Below the pieces are notes generated by a model. That model did no database searches and was not told the origin of the DNA. It was given only the letters and a program-made list of their open reading frames with translations. 64,000 nt of DNA. It comes from Hericium rajendrae. Lineage: Eukaryota; Basidiomycota; Agaricomycetes; Russulales; Hericiaceae. The DNA lies in NCBI GenBank assembly GCA_033439255.1, contig CM065891.1, forward strand, positions 1,054,001-1,118,000, written 5' to 3'. The position numbers and the translations under genes were made by a program. Position 1 is the first letter of the stretch. Every line of letters starts with the position of its first letter. Shown here piece by piece: positions 45,301-57,270 of this stretch.

Positions 45301-48300
45301 CCTTAAAGAATTGTAACAACAGAGCAGCAAAGTTGTCCCGGCCTTCGATCTCGAACATCGATTCAAAGAAGTTGACCAGGTGCTTCTTGGGAGAAGATAA
45401 CACCAGGACGAGGAAAACTATGGCTATCTCTCCTTGTGCCGGGCTGTAAAGCGTTTGGCCATCTCCATGATACGCGCCGTTGAAACCTTTCGCAGCACCA
45501 GGGAGTTGTGCAACCAGCGAGAAGGGATATGATTCAGGGAATGTGACCGGCACTGGCGCCGGGGTCGTTGCCGCGGATCGTGCACGTTCGACAGCCTGAG
45601 CGTTAGCGGGGCTCTGGAATTCGCGATATGAATCCAGCAGCCTATAAAACATGGGAGTTAGTTACAGCGTCGCCAGTAAAATGATCCTACGCACCTTGGC
45701 ATCAACGAAAGTAAATATTCGACGTTGTCCTGCTCCTGTCGTATCGCAGCGCGATCCGCAAGAATAGCGGGATCGACCAGGCATTGCTGGAGTTTGTCGA
45801 GCATGAGCGCTATGATCGTAACACAAAGCCTGATATCCTCCAGCCACGACACCCTTGCAGCATCGCGTGCCGAATCCGAATCACCAGGCGAGGTCTGCGT
45901 GTACTCGTCGAACCGCCCAAAGTACGGCTTAATCCACATCACGACCGACTCAACGAGCAACGCCCGCGACTTGGCATTGTCGAAAAGGAAGCCCTTGACG
46001 ACCTGCAGGTACATGATCAGCTTCCAGATCACGACTCTGCCCTTCACGGCAGGGATGGAGTTCGCGAACGCCGTGGCAAAGCTGACGAGCTCGACGGTTG
46101 TGAAGATCTTGGTGAGCTCGGGGAGGATCGACGTGTAGTTCTGCAACGCCATGGTCTGCGTGCCGATGATGGACGGCGGTGTCGTGGTCGCCATCATGCG
46201 GTTCATCTCGGCCAAGTGCGCCTTCAGCTCCTTCTTAAACGTTCCTCGAGGTGCTCCGCGGTAGCTCCACCGCCCATGCCCAGTTCCTTCTGCTTCTGCA
46301 GTTCTCTTGATCGCGCGATAAACTTGAAGATATAGTGCCACACCTTCAGCGCGGCGCGCAATGGCGACGCCGTCTCAGTCCCAGTTGGATTTCTAAGTAG
46401 GCGGGTCATGGAGTTGATGATGTGTGACGAGACGGCGGGGAAATTGAAGTGTTTCTCGATGTAAATGTCGAGCACCGGCTGGAAGTTGCTGAAGCGGCGA
46501 TCCTGGACGATGCCGAGCACAGTAACGAGGGCGTTGAATACGAGATGATCCATCTCACCCTGCGAGTTGATCTGCGATGCGAGGATGCCGAACAGGGAGT
46601 CGAAAATATCTCTGAGGAACTTGACGATCTCGACCTCGCCGACGAAAGTGAACTTGACTAGCACGGCCGAGAGTAGTTCGATGTTGTCAGATATCTGATT
46701 CCAATTCAACAGGCTCAGCAAGACATGGTTCTGGGTGTGCCGAGTCGAGCACAGCGACGACCGGATGGTGAGGTTGTCCCGCATGGGCGGGGCAATCTTC
46801 TGCAACTCCAGGGGTACTGTGATCTGCTCAGGACGCACGCCAGCAGGCATCCACGGAGATGCCTGGAGGTACATATCTGGTGTGACCTGGTTCATCCGTT
46901 CCGCGCGATAGAGCACTAGCGTGTGGCTGCCATCCTCCAGAAACGCCCGACCCTCCGGAAACAACGGCAGAAAGGCAAAGGCAAATGGCTTGTCCAACAC
47001 CTCGCCACCTGCGCGATTGACGGGCTTCTCGCGCGAACTGCGGTAGCGGAATGTGAAGAACAAGTGCCAGTGCGGGATCCCGTCAAGAGGGAGTTTAATC
47101 TTGATAAGTTCGCCGAATGTAGGTTGTCCATTGCGAAGGAAGACCATTGAATGAAAGTATGAGACATTCGGCTCGCCGCTACCCTGCGAGATGACGCGGT
47201 CGACTGGCTTGCCATCCTGATCGCGCACCTCGACCGTCACCTGAATGTTATTCGTCGGGCGAGCGTCTGAGCCACGCGCGAAGTTAACAACGCTGCGCCG
47301 GGCAGAGCCATTGTGCGATGATGGAAAGTCGCCGCTCCAAAGCTTGATGTAGAGCTCATTCCGGACGTCACCCGGAAACACGACATCAGGAAAGCCCAAT
47401 CGGAGAGTCAGAGGTGTGTCCTGGAGGAGAGATGTGTTCTCTTTGACAATCGTGTCGGCATTACCGTGGAAGATCTTGACTGAAACGGCCATCATCTCTG
47501 CTCTATTACGGCGACGATATCAATACAGGTAGCAAGCGGAAAAATTATTCTCACCTTGGTGACTTCTCGAAGTCCTTCGAACTATTCGCAATGATATCTT
47601 GATGCAGCATAGAGAATATCGCTTCATTGGCCGGCGTAAAAATCGGCATTGTATGCTCCTTCATCGACGACACCTCGCCTGCCTCCACAGCAGCCTTATT
47701 CAACTGCGTCAACTCCAGCACCGCACACCCAAATGGCCTGCGATACGTCGCGACGTTGTCGACAGCAGAGAACGCTCGGGCCGACGACGGGGTGCTCGAC
47801 GACGACGGGGTGCTCGACGACGACGGGGCGCTCGACTCCCACCCCACGGGCCCCGACTCGCGCCCAGAGCCCGCGGCACCAGAGCCCGCGGCACCAGAGC
47901 CCGCGGCACCAGAGCCCTCGGACTGGACGCCGGGCTCTCGAGCGGCGCGCCGCTGCTCGGATTCGAAGCCGATCTTGAGCGCACCGTTGCGCACGATGCG
48001 GCAGATGAGGTAGATGGGCTCCTGCACGTCGGCGGCGGTGAGATCCGCGAAAAGCGTGCGCACGCGGGTCGTCGGGTCGCGCGCGAGCACGCCGTTGTGG
48101 TTGAGGATCGCGCAGAAGTCCTCGGTCACGAAGCGCGAGCCTTCTCTGCTGTAGAGCGAGAAGTAGAGCTCGGCGGTTTCGCCGGGCGAACATGGGGATG
48201 CGACGAACGCGCGGAGTTCGAGGAAGACGTGGAAGAATTTAGGAGTGTTTGGCTTGTTTGTGCTGGTACCAAGGCCAAGGGGGAACGAACTGAGGATGCG

Positions 48301-49576
48301 CGAGTGGTTCTTTCCTGCTCGAGAAAATTCTGGGAAGGCAGAGTGCGCGGGGGTGGGGAGGGGTCCTGTAGGGATGCTATCGACACTGAACGTCGGTCTG
48401 AGAGCAGCCTTGATTGGTTCCGGACTGGCTGCGTCCATATATGCGAGGGAAGTTTGCATCGCGTACATCCGCACCGCGCTCATCCAGCTCCGCGGGTCGA
48501 TCTCGCCCTCCACGTCGACGGTGACGAGTCCACCGCCCGTCGGGTGCCGTACAATCACGTCGAGGCCTTGCACAATATTCCCCGAGACGAGGCGCGTAAC
48601 GCAATCCCTGCGGAGCGCCACAGTTTCTTCGGTGCTCAGCGTCTGCGCTAGTAGTTGCCGCCGCCCCAAGTGCAGCGCCTCGATGTGCTCGCGCACGCTT
48701 TGGAAGAGCTTGTACTCGCGCCTTGCAAGGTATTGGAACATGAGCATGTGCCATTCGCGGAGCGCGCTCGCGATCTCGTCGACGATGGGCTGCATCGCGC
48801 CAGACGCCGTATCGTCGCCGGACTTGAGTGACGGTCGTGGCGGGAGGGGCTTCATGATGTGCGACTCGGTGGGCGAGACGGAGCGGATGCTCGCGGGGTA
48901 GACGGGGAGCCCCGCGCGGGAGGAGTTGGCCTGGTCCGGCGGGGGCCCCAGCTTGAACGACTTGCGCTTCGCGAGCGCGTCCTCCTCGTCTTCCTCTTTC
49001 ACGGCATCCGTGTTCCCGGATTTGAAGCCTTCGAGCGCGGCGAGGGGCGTGCCGTTCCGAAACGCGGCCGCGATGTCGGCCAGGCGGCCCTCGGCGTCGG
49101 GGAGTTCGTCGCGGATGAAAATGTGCGAGGCGGGGAAAATGCCAATGAAGACTTGCTGGGGCTCTTCGACTTTAGGGCCTTTGGAGGAGGAAGGGTCGGA
49201 CGACGTCCATGATACAGGCGGCCGTCGTGTGGTGCAGACAACATAGCTGAGTTGGATGAGCCTCCGATGCTCGGTCGAGATAATAAAGCACTCACCCTCT
49301 GTACCAGATACCCTCCGTCTCTTTTGCCCTTTGGCGTATATTTTCAAAGGCGTAAACCTCGTCTCCGACTTCTAGTGAGACTACATCGCGATGGACGAGC
49401 GAATCGGCGGTGGATGTTTCGGTTACGGTCGAGAGTCGGGTACGTCCCGAGTAACGCGTATCTCTATGATGAGAGGGGGAGAGTGGATGCACGGCATAGC
49501 CGTAGACAATGAGGGGAAGGGGCTCCCATGCGCCTTTGCGACCTGGAGTTGGGCCGACGATGGGTGCCGTAGGCAT
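42313..49576 (-). CDS. DOCK-family Rho/Rac guanine nucleotide exchange factor
   Basis: Activates Rho-type GTPases through a DHR-2 domain and binds phosphoinositides through DHR-1; acts at the plasma membrane in polarity. ATG at 49576 (MPTAPIVGPTPGRKGAWEPL); an in-frame TAG lies shortly upstream. The N-terminal SH3-like part has GDEVYAFEN and IFPASHIFIRDELPD. The DHR-1 region has ELYIKLWSGDF, NIQVTVEVRDQDGKPV and HWHLFFTFRYRSS. A long helical middle (47 to 44 kb) leads to DHR-2 near 43.2-44.3 kb with YYPDYFRVAFYGNFPVAIRN and FTNPDVPIAVRTYYEH. The tail is Gly/Ser-rich and ends GRREGTLP-TAA. About 2,000 residues, normal for DOCK. Between the SH3 part and DHR-1 are low-complexity repeats GAAGS and SSSSTP encoded by minisatellites. 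No frame break seen. Confidence 0.92.
47783..47836 (-). repeat. 18-bp minisatellite, 3 copies, inside the DOCK gene
   Basis: Unit GACGACGGGGTGCTCGAC on +, three head-to-tail copies with one substitution. In frame with DOCK it codes a repeated S-S-S-S-T-P peptide. Confidence 0.9.
47866..47910 (-). repeat. 15-bp minisatellite, 3+ copies, inside the DOCK gene
   Basis: Unit AGAGCCCGCGGCACC on +, three exact copies plus a partial one. In frame it codes G-A-A-G-S repeats, likely a flexible linker that may vary in length between strains. Confidence 0.9.
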
Positions 49577-49662
49577 GCGGTAGTCTGGAATGAGCGGATA
49601 ATTTGGAGGTTGCTATAGAAGGTCAACCGGTCAGTGATGGGTAAGGATTTGATTGTAGGGTA

Positions 49663-49827
49663 TCAGATATCAAGTACGCTAGAAAGCGGGGAATATACAA
49701 GATAGATAGGCTCAAACAGAGCCAGCTGCAGCTGGCACTGGGCCTTGGGATGTTGCTGACGGTCTGCAGCGAACAGCGCTACGGAGACCAGTAGTAGCAG
49801 TACCATACTCGGCGGTGGCACAGCCAT
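49663..49827 (-). CDS. 54-codon ORF with signal-peptide-like start, upstream of DOCK
   Basis: ATG at 49827, TGA at 49663. Reads MAVPPPSMVLLLLVSVALFA, an excellent hydrophobic signal sequence, then 34 residues with one Cys. It lies on the DOCK strand 86 bp before its ATG, so it could be an upstream ORF in the DOCK leader, a first exon of something larger, or chance. No family recognised. Confidence 0.3.
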   Translation of the reverse strand: MAVPPPSMVLLLLVSVALFAADRQQHPKAQCQLQLALFEPIYLVYSPLSSVLDI

Positions 49828-50560
49828 TATGATATTCTGATCTCAAAAGTTGATTCTTCTCCATCTTTCCCATGTCGTATCTCCGCCTTCAGAACAAGAG
49901 CTTTGGGATTGACAGCAAGTGTCTACATATTCGTCTCAAAGGAATCACATCACGGATAGCAAAACATGGGAAGATCAAAGGTCATTAATCGTAAAGCATC
50001 CGGAAATTGGCGAGCCGCGATGACACCCAGAGTTGTCGCAAATTGAAAGAGACACCTGCGCCCATGATGGTGATGGTAGAAATACAGTATGTGCAGACCA
50101 GATCCATCCATCGGCTGTGCGAACAAGCCCCGAAACGTCCATGAGAGGTACAGCTGTTGCGCATCCAAGATGGCAACAGCGAGGTATCTGATGAACACAT
50201 TCGTCAGCCATACTGCATCGGAGAAGATGAAACAGAAGAGAGGACAGGATCAGAGGACATAGGTTAGATTATGATTGAAACCGCATTGTGCAAAGCACTC
50301 TCAGACAGCAGTTGGATATCATGAATTGCATCTTTTTGACGGTCGATGGAACGAGACGTGTGCTCACCTTTCACAAATCTGCCAACGAATGTCACATAGG
50401 AAACACCATCATGTCCAGAGGCAACAGATGAGAATGAAGGGAAGTTAGACAATTGTTAAAAACGGGAATTATATGGGGCGCCTATGATTTAGGGCCGGCC
50501 GCGACGCGTCGCAGCGCGAACAACGGCGGCACTGCTCCCACCAACATAACAGACTCAACG
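49828..50560. other. Intergenic between DOCK side and Spc34-like gene
   Basis: No convincing gene. The minus-strand open frames (for example 49950-50211) have no motif. Contains the promoter of the Spc34-like gene at the right end. Confidence 0.4.
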
Positions 50561-52506
50561 ATGGCCTTCCCTCTCCGACCACATCGACCGCCTCTCCCTC
50601 GCCGTCAAATCCATCCGCGCCTCTGCATCCTCCATCGCCACCACTTCCCCACCCGCCGGCGGGCCTTTCACCCAAGCTGTCCTCAGCACCGCCCTCGGTG
50701 ACCTCATCCGCGACATCGACCCGTCCGAACTCGGGCTGTTCACTCTTGTTCCCGCCGCAGCGTCCAACGTTCCCGTCGGACGCGACACGGATTCGGCAGC
50801 AGCCAACGCGCAGGCCGAGATCGCGCGGATCGACGTCGTGAGCGCGACGCCGTTGAGGAAGCACCCGGCGGCGCGGAGGGACGATATCCTGAGGCCGAAG
50901 GAGCCAGAACCCGAAGTTTACGCGAATGCGGCACTGAAATATCTCGATCGCTAGTGCGTCTTCATTCAGCGCCGTCATTATATATCTTGAGCTCGTCCTT
51001 CAGTGCTTCGATCCGCCCTATGCCGCGCGCCCAGTCGCAGGTCACGGCGATCCTCGAGCAGCTGCATGAGTTGCGCGAGAATATCCATTCTCTGAACGCG
51101 GCCCTGGAACAAGTAAGTTGTCGCCAGCATGCTGTCGTCGTGATGCACGAACATTAAATAAGGCGAAACACGCAGCACCGGACCAGGCGCCTGCCTCGCC
51201 GAAGACACTGGCGAACGAGGAGGAACGGAGGATCCAAGATGCACGCGCGCGGATAAGCCAATTACAGAAACGGGTGCGATCTATGCGTCTTATTCGTCTA
51301 CCTTGCGATCTGTACTCATTTACCGCTGCAATTTCTCGCAGAAAGAAGCACTTCAGACAAAACGCAAACGACCTCCGATACGCACGGCCGCTTCCAGACC
51401 AACACCTGTGGCAGATTCACCACTGACAGCCAAGACAGATGAGGACAATTTCTGGAACACCCCTGGCGCACCGGCACGTACGCTTCAATTTAAGAACGAC
51501 ATGCTCCTAGACGAGCAGGTCGATCTGGGGGACGTGACGTCCTCGTTTGCGAGCCCGGTCTCAGCTGTGGTCGGCAAATCCAATGCGTTTGTTGAAAGAC
51601 TGGACCAAAGGTGTATCCCCACGGGAACGGATGTTAAACGAGGACGAGCCGGAGGAAGATCCTGATGAAATTGCGATGCAGGATCATGCTGTCGAGAATG
51701 GGACGATGAAGATGTGGATGTGGAGGAAGAAGATGAGAAGACTGTTATGTTCAAGAAAGCACCGCCATCTGCCTTGACATCTGCTTCGCCGCCCGCAGTA
51801 CCGCCGGATCAGTCATATGCATCGGAAGTCGAGATTGAACCGCTCGACAATGGGCCAGCCAGGAAGTCTCTGGATACGGATGGGGAGACGGTGCCGCGCA
51901 GGGACGCCGCCTTCGACGTCCGCGTCCTCACGAAAGCCGAAAGTAAGGATTACCAGTGAAGTGGAACGTATAACGGTAAGCAAGCTGGCTACTTGACCCT
52001 CATAAGCAGTGTTTGATGAATTTTTCGCCATGCAGACGAAGATATGGTCGTCTGTTGGCGAAATCATCATGCCAGGCCACAAATTTGATGTATCTGGTGG
52101 GAGCAGCAACAGGCCCCACGCGCCAAAGAAACCATGTACGTCCATGCCCTTTCTTCCAGACGCATTCCGCTGATCAAACCGCCCACCAGCGCCCACCTGC
52201 AATCCTCTCCTCCCAAACCCCGCCCTGCCTTCGCCCACCGCATCAAGCTTGTCCTCCATTACGGTCACAGTGCCTTCAGGCCAGCCGAGCTCGCAGCAGA
52301 TCCTCACCGCACACATGCTGCTCGCGCTCCTCGCGGAGCCGCCCAGCTTCGCGCTGCCGCTGAACCGGCTGAAAGAGACGCTGAACGCCAAGGCGAGCGG
52401 GGCGGGGGCGCAGGTGACGACGCGGGTCGTGTATGGGAGCGTGGCGAAGCGGCTGATCAAGATTGAGAGGGGCGGCGGGGAGCAGGTTGTGCGGTTTGAT
52501 GTATGA
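50561..52506 (+). CDS. Spc34-like DASH kinetochore protein with C-terminal extension
   Basis: The first exon, LSDHIDRLSLAVKSIRAS then FTQAVLSTALGDLIRDIDPS and ELGLFTLVP, followed by TPLRKHP and EPEVYANAALKYLDRY, fits the DASH subunit Spc34, which helps couple kinetochores to microtubules. A coiled coil follows (TAILEQLHELRENIHSLNAA). Introns near 50953-51009, near 51115-51163 and near 51270-51341 keep frame. Later exons (FWNTPGAPARTLQFKNDMLL; KIWSSVGEIIMPGHKFDVSG; final exon ending GGGEQVVRFDV-TGA) extend the protein well beyond yeast Spc34 length; they may belong to this gene or to a second one. Odd: the only plausible ATG (50561, MAF) is out of frame with LSDHID by a small indel near 50568. 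Confidence 0.55.
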
Positions 52507-53475
52507 TAATATTTGTGATTGGAAGATGTCGTTAGGCACGTATAGCATGCTGCACGGTGCGGTGCAGGCCTGTGTGGTTGGCTGTCATTGTGTGGATTTC
52601 TCTGCTGTGCAGATACGTCGCCACGAGATTTCATTTATCGACGTAGAGACGACGGAGATGTTAATTGAGTAGTCGGAGGCCACAGACTGTAACCTGTACA
52701 TCATCTCTGTCTGGTGCATTCACCTGTTGTCCCGCCTCGGACGCGTTTCATCTCACTCATCTGGCAGGGGGACCATCGTGTTTTCATTTTATTGATGTCC
52801 TCGAGCCATTATATCGCGCGACAAACAAGGAGGGATCGCTTGAGCAAAGCTCTAAGTCGAATATCATGGAATCTGTTGACCTTGAAAAGGCCCTCTTGAG
52901 CGTCAAACCGGGTCGAAAAATTTTCATGGAAACAAGAAATGTCGTTCATTGCCACAGACACTATTACAGTCTACCCATTACAGTCTACAGAACATCATCC
53001 AAAAGGAATCCATCAGACAAACGCGCAACTCGCAGGCAGGTCGCCGCAAGCACCCAAAGGCACCCGCAGCAAGCCTGCCTAACGTCCTCGAGCGCACGCC
53101 GGAGCGTGCGCATGTTCTCGGTAAAACGAGTGCGCGCGAGCGTCATCGCCTGGATATGAAGGATGCGGCATGTGTAAACATGCGAGACTCGAGTTAGTTT
53201 CTATAGAATAGATCCTAGCTGAGTATGTTCTAAGGAAACAACGATGTCGGGCGCGGGTCTTTATAGCAGGGGGTTTAGGGCAGGCGTTTGATGGTCGGGG
53301 CGGGCCGACGGCTGCCGACGCGTCGGGCGCTCGTTTGACGCGATCTCACGCGTACCATGCGTAAGGACTGCGTAAGACTATTCGACATCCTTATCGTCAT
53401 CGAGCTGTCCAACGTCCTCTTTGTCTCTTACCATCACGACGCTGCCTCGTCAACGTCGCGGAAGAAATCTCAACG
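52507..53475. other. Intergenic, no gene recognised
   Basis: Several short frames on + (52665-53200) have no motif. GC-rich CGGGCGCGGGTC-like sequence with TTTATAG near 53255 may be the M28 peptidase promoter. Confidence 0.4.
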
Positions 53476-55331
53476 ATGGCGCTGACTTTAGTTCACAGCG
53501 TACTAGCAGTGCTGGCCGTCTACCCACACGACCGGCCTCTTCCGACCATTGACCAGGACCCATGTCTTGCGACCAATTACTATGGCACTTATGGCAATCA
53601 AAGTGTCTTCCTGCCACCCTCGATATGCTACTATCGTGAGCAAATATCGGAGCCAAGCGATGTGGGGACCTTCGACTTGCCGAAGACCATCAACGAAGAG
53701 GACGTGCAGCTCGTTTGGATCGAGAAAGCAGCGGTGGACGCGCACCTCCAGCCTGCTGAGCCCACCTCCTTCGAGGATCTCATATCGTCCTGGGATCGTC
53801 CTGGGAACTGGATGGAGGAGCAGTACGGCAATGATCAAGAGGCGCTGAGCCTGCCGCAGGCTCCTCAACGCATGCACCGCCTCCTGCACTCAACGTCCCA
53901 TTCTGCTCTCCTGGCCCTCGACAAAGCGACCGCGCACGGCCTCTCAGACCTCCTCCACCTACTGGCGTGTCTACGCGCTCCCGATCACGCCGTTCGCGGC
54001 CCCGCAGCCAGCCGGACGTCGCGCGCAAGCGCGTCGCGACGCTGCTCAAGCACCTGCACTTCGACCCGCGCATCGCGCAGCTCGTGAACAGCATCTCCGT
54101 GCCGCAGATGCAGAACGACGTGCGCTGGCTCACGGGCGAGGACAGCGCGAGCGGCATCGTCTCGCGCCACTCGTTCTCGAGCGGCGCGCGCGTCGCGGCG
54201 GACTGGCTGCAGAAGCGCTTCGAGCAGACCGGCGCTGCGTGCGAGCAGCGCCAGTTCCTGCCCGGGTTCGCGCCAAATGTCATTTGGTGCGTGCGCTCAT
54301 GCGTTCAGCGCCCCGCGTGCTGACATGGGCGCAGCCGGTATCCTGCGAGCGTGAACACGACCGCGACGGTTCTGATTAGCGCGCACTATGACAGTCGTGG
54401 CACCTTTGGGAGCACGCGTGCGCCGGGCGGCGACGATGATGGTTCTGGGGTTACTGGATTGGTCGCCATTGCGCGCGCTATCGGCCGGTCGGGCGTTAAG
54501 TTCCGTTCGAACGTGGAACTGGTCGCGTTTGCCGGTGAAGAGCAGGGTCTGTATGGCTCGAACGCTTATGCAAGTATGTGCAAGCTGTGAAATTTTTGCC
54601 TTAGTTTGCTAACGATCTGCGTAGATGAGCTACGGAACGAGGACAAGAATTGACATTGATGGTGCAGGCTGATATGACCGCGTACCACGTCCCAGGGGAG
54701 CCGGCTCAGATCGGTCTGCCAGAGACGTGCGTATTCGTGTTTTATCATTGCAAGGATGTTGACGAATTTTATGATCAGGATCGGGACTCCTGAAGTGACG
54801 CAGCTTGCCGCGAACATCTCGGCGCTCTACAGCCCTGAGCTGACCGTGGGTTATACACCTGTGCGTATCAGCGGCGTTGGAGATTAGTCTAGGACCGAAA
54901 TTTAACTGACCCACTTTTGGACAGGCATGCTGCAGTGACCACCAGGTATACCGCCCGTTTTCCCCGCCATCAAACAATGTTGAGGCTAATATGTTCGTAA
55001 CCAGTCTTTCCACTACCGTGGCTTCCCTGCAACACAGGTGTTTGAACGCGCGGGTCCCATTGCAGACCCGATGTACCACAACAGCGGTACGTTCCTGCAT
55101 TCACTCTTCTGATTTGTACCAGGACTTGGTTCTAACGGCTACACGTCCGTAGGGGATCTCAGCGAGCGCGAAGGCTACGACCTCGAACAGGCGAAGAGCA
55201 TCGCCAAGGTGCAGGTACGCGTCTCCGCATCCTGGATCTTGCTTCATATCCTAATGTGACTGCTCCTGTAGTTCGCGATGGTCCTGCACGCCGCTGGGTT
55301 CGACCTTCCTAGTGATGAGGAACTCGAGTGA
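53476..55331 (+). CDS. M28 family Zn-aminopeptidase, secreted or vacuolar
   Basis: Metallo-aminopeptidase with two zinc ions. ATG at 53476; the start MALTLVHSVLAVLAV is hydrophobic, consistent with a signal peptide. The metal and catalytic motifs are all present in order: SAHYDSRG (His), GGDDDGSG (Asp), AGEEQGLYGS (catalytic Glu and ligand Glu), QADMTAYH (Asp), SDHQSFHYRGFPA (His). At least six introns, for example near 54292-54335 and near 54572-54624. The C-terminus ends DLPSDEELE-TGA. Odd: around 53948 and 54005, within C-rich sequence, the coding signal steps out of and back into frame (LSDLL..YWRVYALP..QPDVARKRV), consistent with lost Cs. The best hit is the leucine-aminopeptidase-like branch of M28; the substrate is unknown. 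Confidence 0.82.
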
Positions 55332-56189
55332 TTTATCAAGGTTGTCGGGAAGGGTTGACATATGTTATACCTTAGATATGGATGTGATGTTGCTATTCTT
55401 GAATTCACAGTTTGCGAGCATGCCGTCGGAAACAATACCAGGATCGAGCGGACTATACGATTTTCGCATGGAGCTGTATAATCATCGGCGTGAAAGGCCG
55501 CAGGCGACGGTGCTGTGATGTATACACCTCTTCAAAGCTTCCCCCGAGGTCCATAGCAGGTGTTGTCGTTGCTTTTGGGTTTCCGATCTCGTCATGATTC
55601 ACTGGATCAGGAAATATGAGCATATTTCTTACTACATACTCCGACAACTGCAGGCGGGAGTACATTCTACAAGATAAGCTGGCTTGACGAGCGCGTTTCA
55701 ACATCCCATTTCACCAAGCGTCAAGTTTTTCAAGATGTTCTTCGATTGTCGTTCGAATTTCGATGAGTTTCTAGATGTGATTTAGTGAATTAGGATTCAG
55801 CCTGGTGGAATCACAAAGCATTCATGCTCAGCCCATGTAATAGTGTCACTTACCAATTATTGTATAGCATTCTCTTTTTGTTATAGCATACTGGAGACGA
55901 AAACCTGTTAGTCCATTTATAGTGAGCAGAGAAATAGTACCTGTGGGACGCGATTGTCTAAAGACCAGCAAGCCCGCGATGCTCCAGTAATAGGGAAAGC
56001 CCTTGTGGTGTCGTCTCCACCACACCCTAGCCGAGAGGACAATACTTGTTGCACGTGTCGACGTCCACAACCACTTGAAAACATAAACCTCCACATCCAT
56101 TGGTAAGCCTGGTTGAACAGTACCTCTCCGATTGCTCCTCCCTTCCTTCTTCACATATCCCTTCCGCGCCTGCTGCCTTGAACGTCAAG
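55332..56189. other. Intergenic, no gene recognised
   Basis: AT-rich 3' flank of the peptidase followed by the promoter side of the next gene. No gene-like frames. Confidence 0.4.
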
Positions 56190-56989
56190 ATGGCCATCCT
56201 GAGTTTCAAGCAGTATTCAGTCAAGGAGCTCTCGGACGTTGACGTCCATTCCGTTCAACGGGAACCAGTGAAGAAAGCAGCGAGGATGAAGCGCAAGTTC
56301 GAAGAGCTGAAGGGCCACGGTGAGTCCACATCGCTCGTGCCGGATGTCGGCCTCACAATGACGTTGGTAACCCAGACCACGAAAAGGAAGAGAAAATGTT
56401 GCAGGCCCGAGATTGACGATAAAGCTTCGTCCAAAAGTTATGATCAAGCTTCAACCCGACGTCGTACGGCGCGCCTTGCGTAGGGTGCGAAAGCTGCAGG
56501 AGGTAAGGAACGGTGAAGACGAGACGGAGATCGATGGTGGGTGCTGATGGACATCCCAAATCGCTGATATGCTTATGGAGTCTCGCTTCCAGGTTCCGAG
56601 GACACGATAGATCCCTCGATACCGCTCGCGAAGAAGCTCAAGACCGAGGAATCGCAGCTGGTTCGAGGGATCCTGCACTCGCCTTGGGAAACGCTGTCCC
56701 TGAAGAGCAGCCAAGGCGCTGGGCAAGCACCCGACAGGAGATCGACGAAAGCAACGGGAGATGGATCGCGTCGAATTTGAACAACGCGACATGGAAAGAT
56801 CCTGATGCGATGGGGCCAAATGAAGGAGAACCGGTCCTAGGGCCGGTTGACGTGCAGGAGCCTGAAGCTGAGGTAAAGGAATGCAAGTGCGGCGAGGTGG
56901 AGACCTGCGAGAAATGTCGAGTCTTTGCCGAAGAACTCCACAAACACTTCGAGGAGTGGAATGCGGGAGTTGGATGGACATGGGCATAG
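56190..56989 (+). CDS. Unidentified protein with C-terminal cysteine cluster
   Basis: ATG at 56190 (MAILSFKQYSVKELSDVDVH). The first exon is followed by ARLTIKLRPKVMIKLQPDVV-like basic sequence, then SEDTIDPSIPLAKKLKTEES; two introns (near 56324-56405 and 56539-56597) keep frame. In the read frame it stops at 56780. The downstream frame to TAG 56989 encodes RWASTRQEIDESNGRW and a cysteine cluster KCGEVETCEKC, then HKHFEEWNAGVGWTWA, which looks like the true C-terminus; the link needs a shift near 56700. No family recognised. The basic, lysine-rich head suggests a nuclear protein. Confidence 0.45.
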
Positions 56990-57270
56990 ACTAAGCGGAT
57001 CACTGATCTGGATTACGACTGGATTACGACTGGCAACGTTGCAATGTCGAGACCACGTGGCAGATAGAATAAAATGCTTACAGAGCTAGCACGAGGAAGA
57101 TGCGATGCTAATGGGACGTCCAACGAAGAAGAACATTGTTTTACAATTGCTACAAATTATCGGCAACCATGTTGCTAGGGATTACTTAACTGAAACATCA
57201 CTATAACGAGCCAGAAGGTTATGGATTGACATGACGCGGACCAAAATTCATGCACATGCCTTGTAATATC

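Noticed and set aside
47599-48651. Long open frame on + opposite DOCK (350 codons)
   Set aside because: Antisense shadow of GC-rich DOCK coding sequence; arginine/glycine-biased and without motifs.
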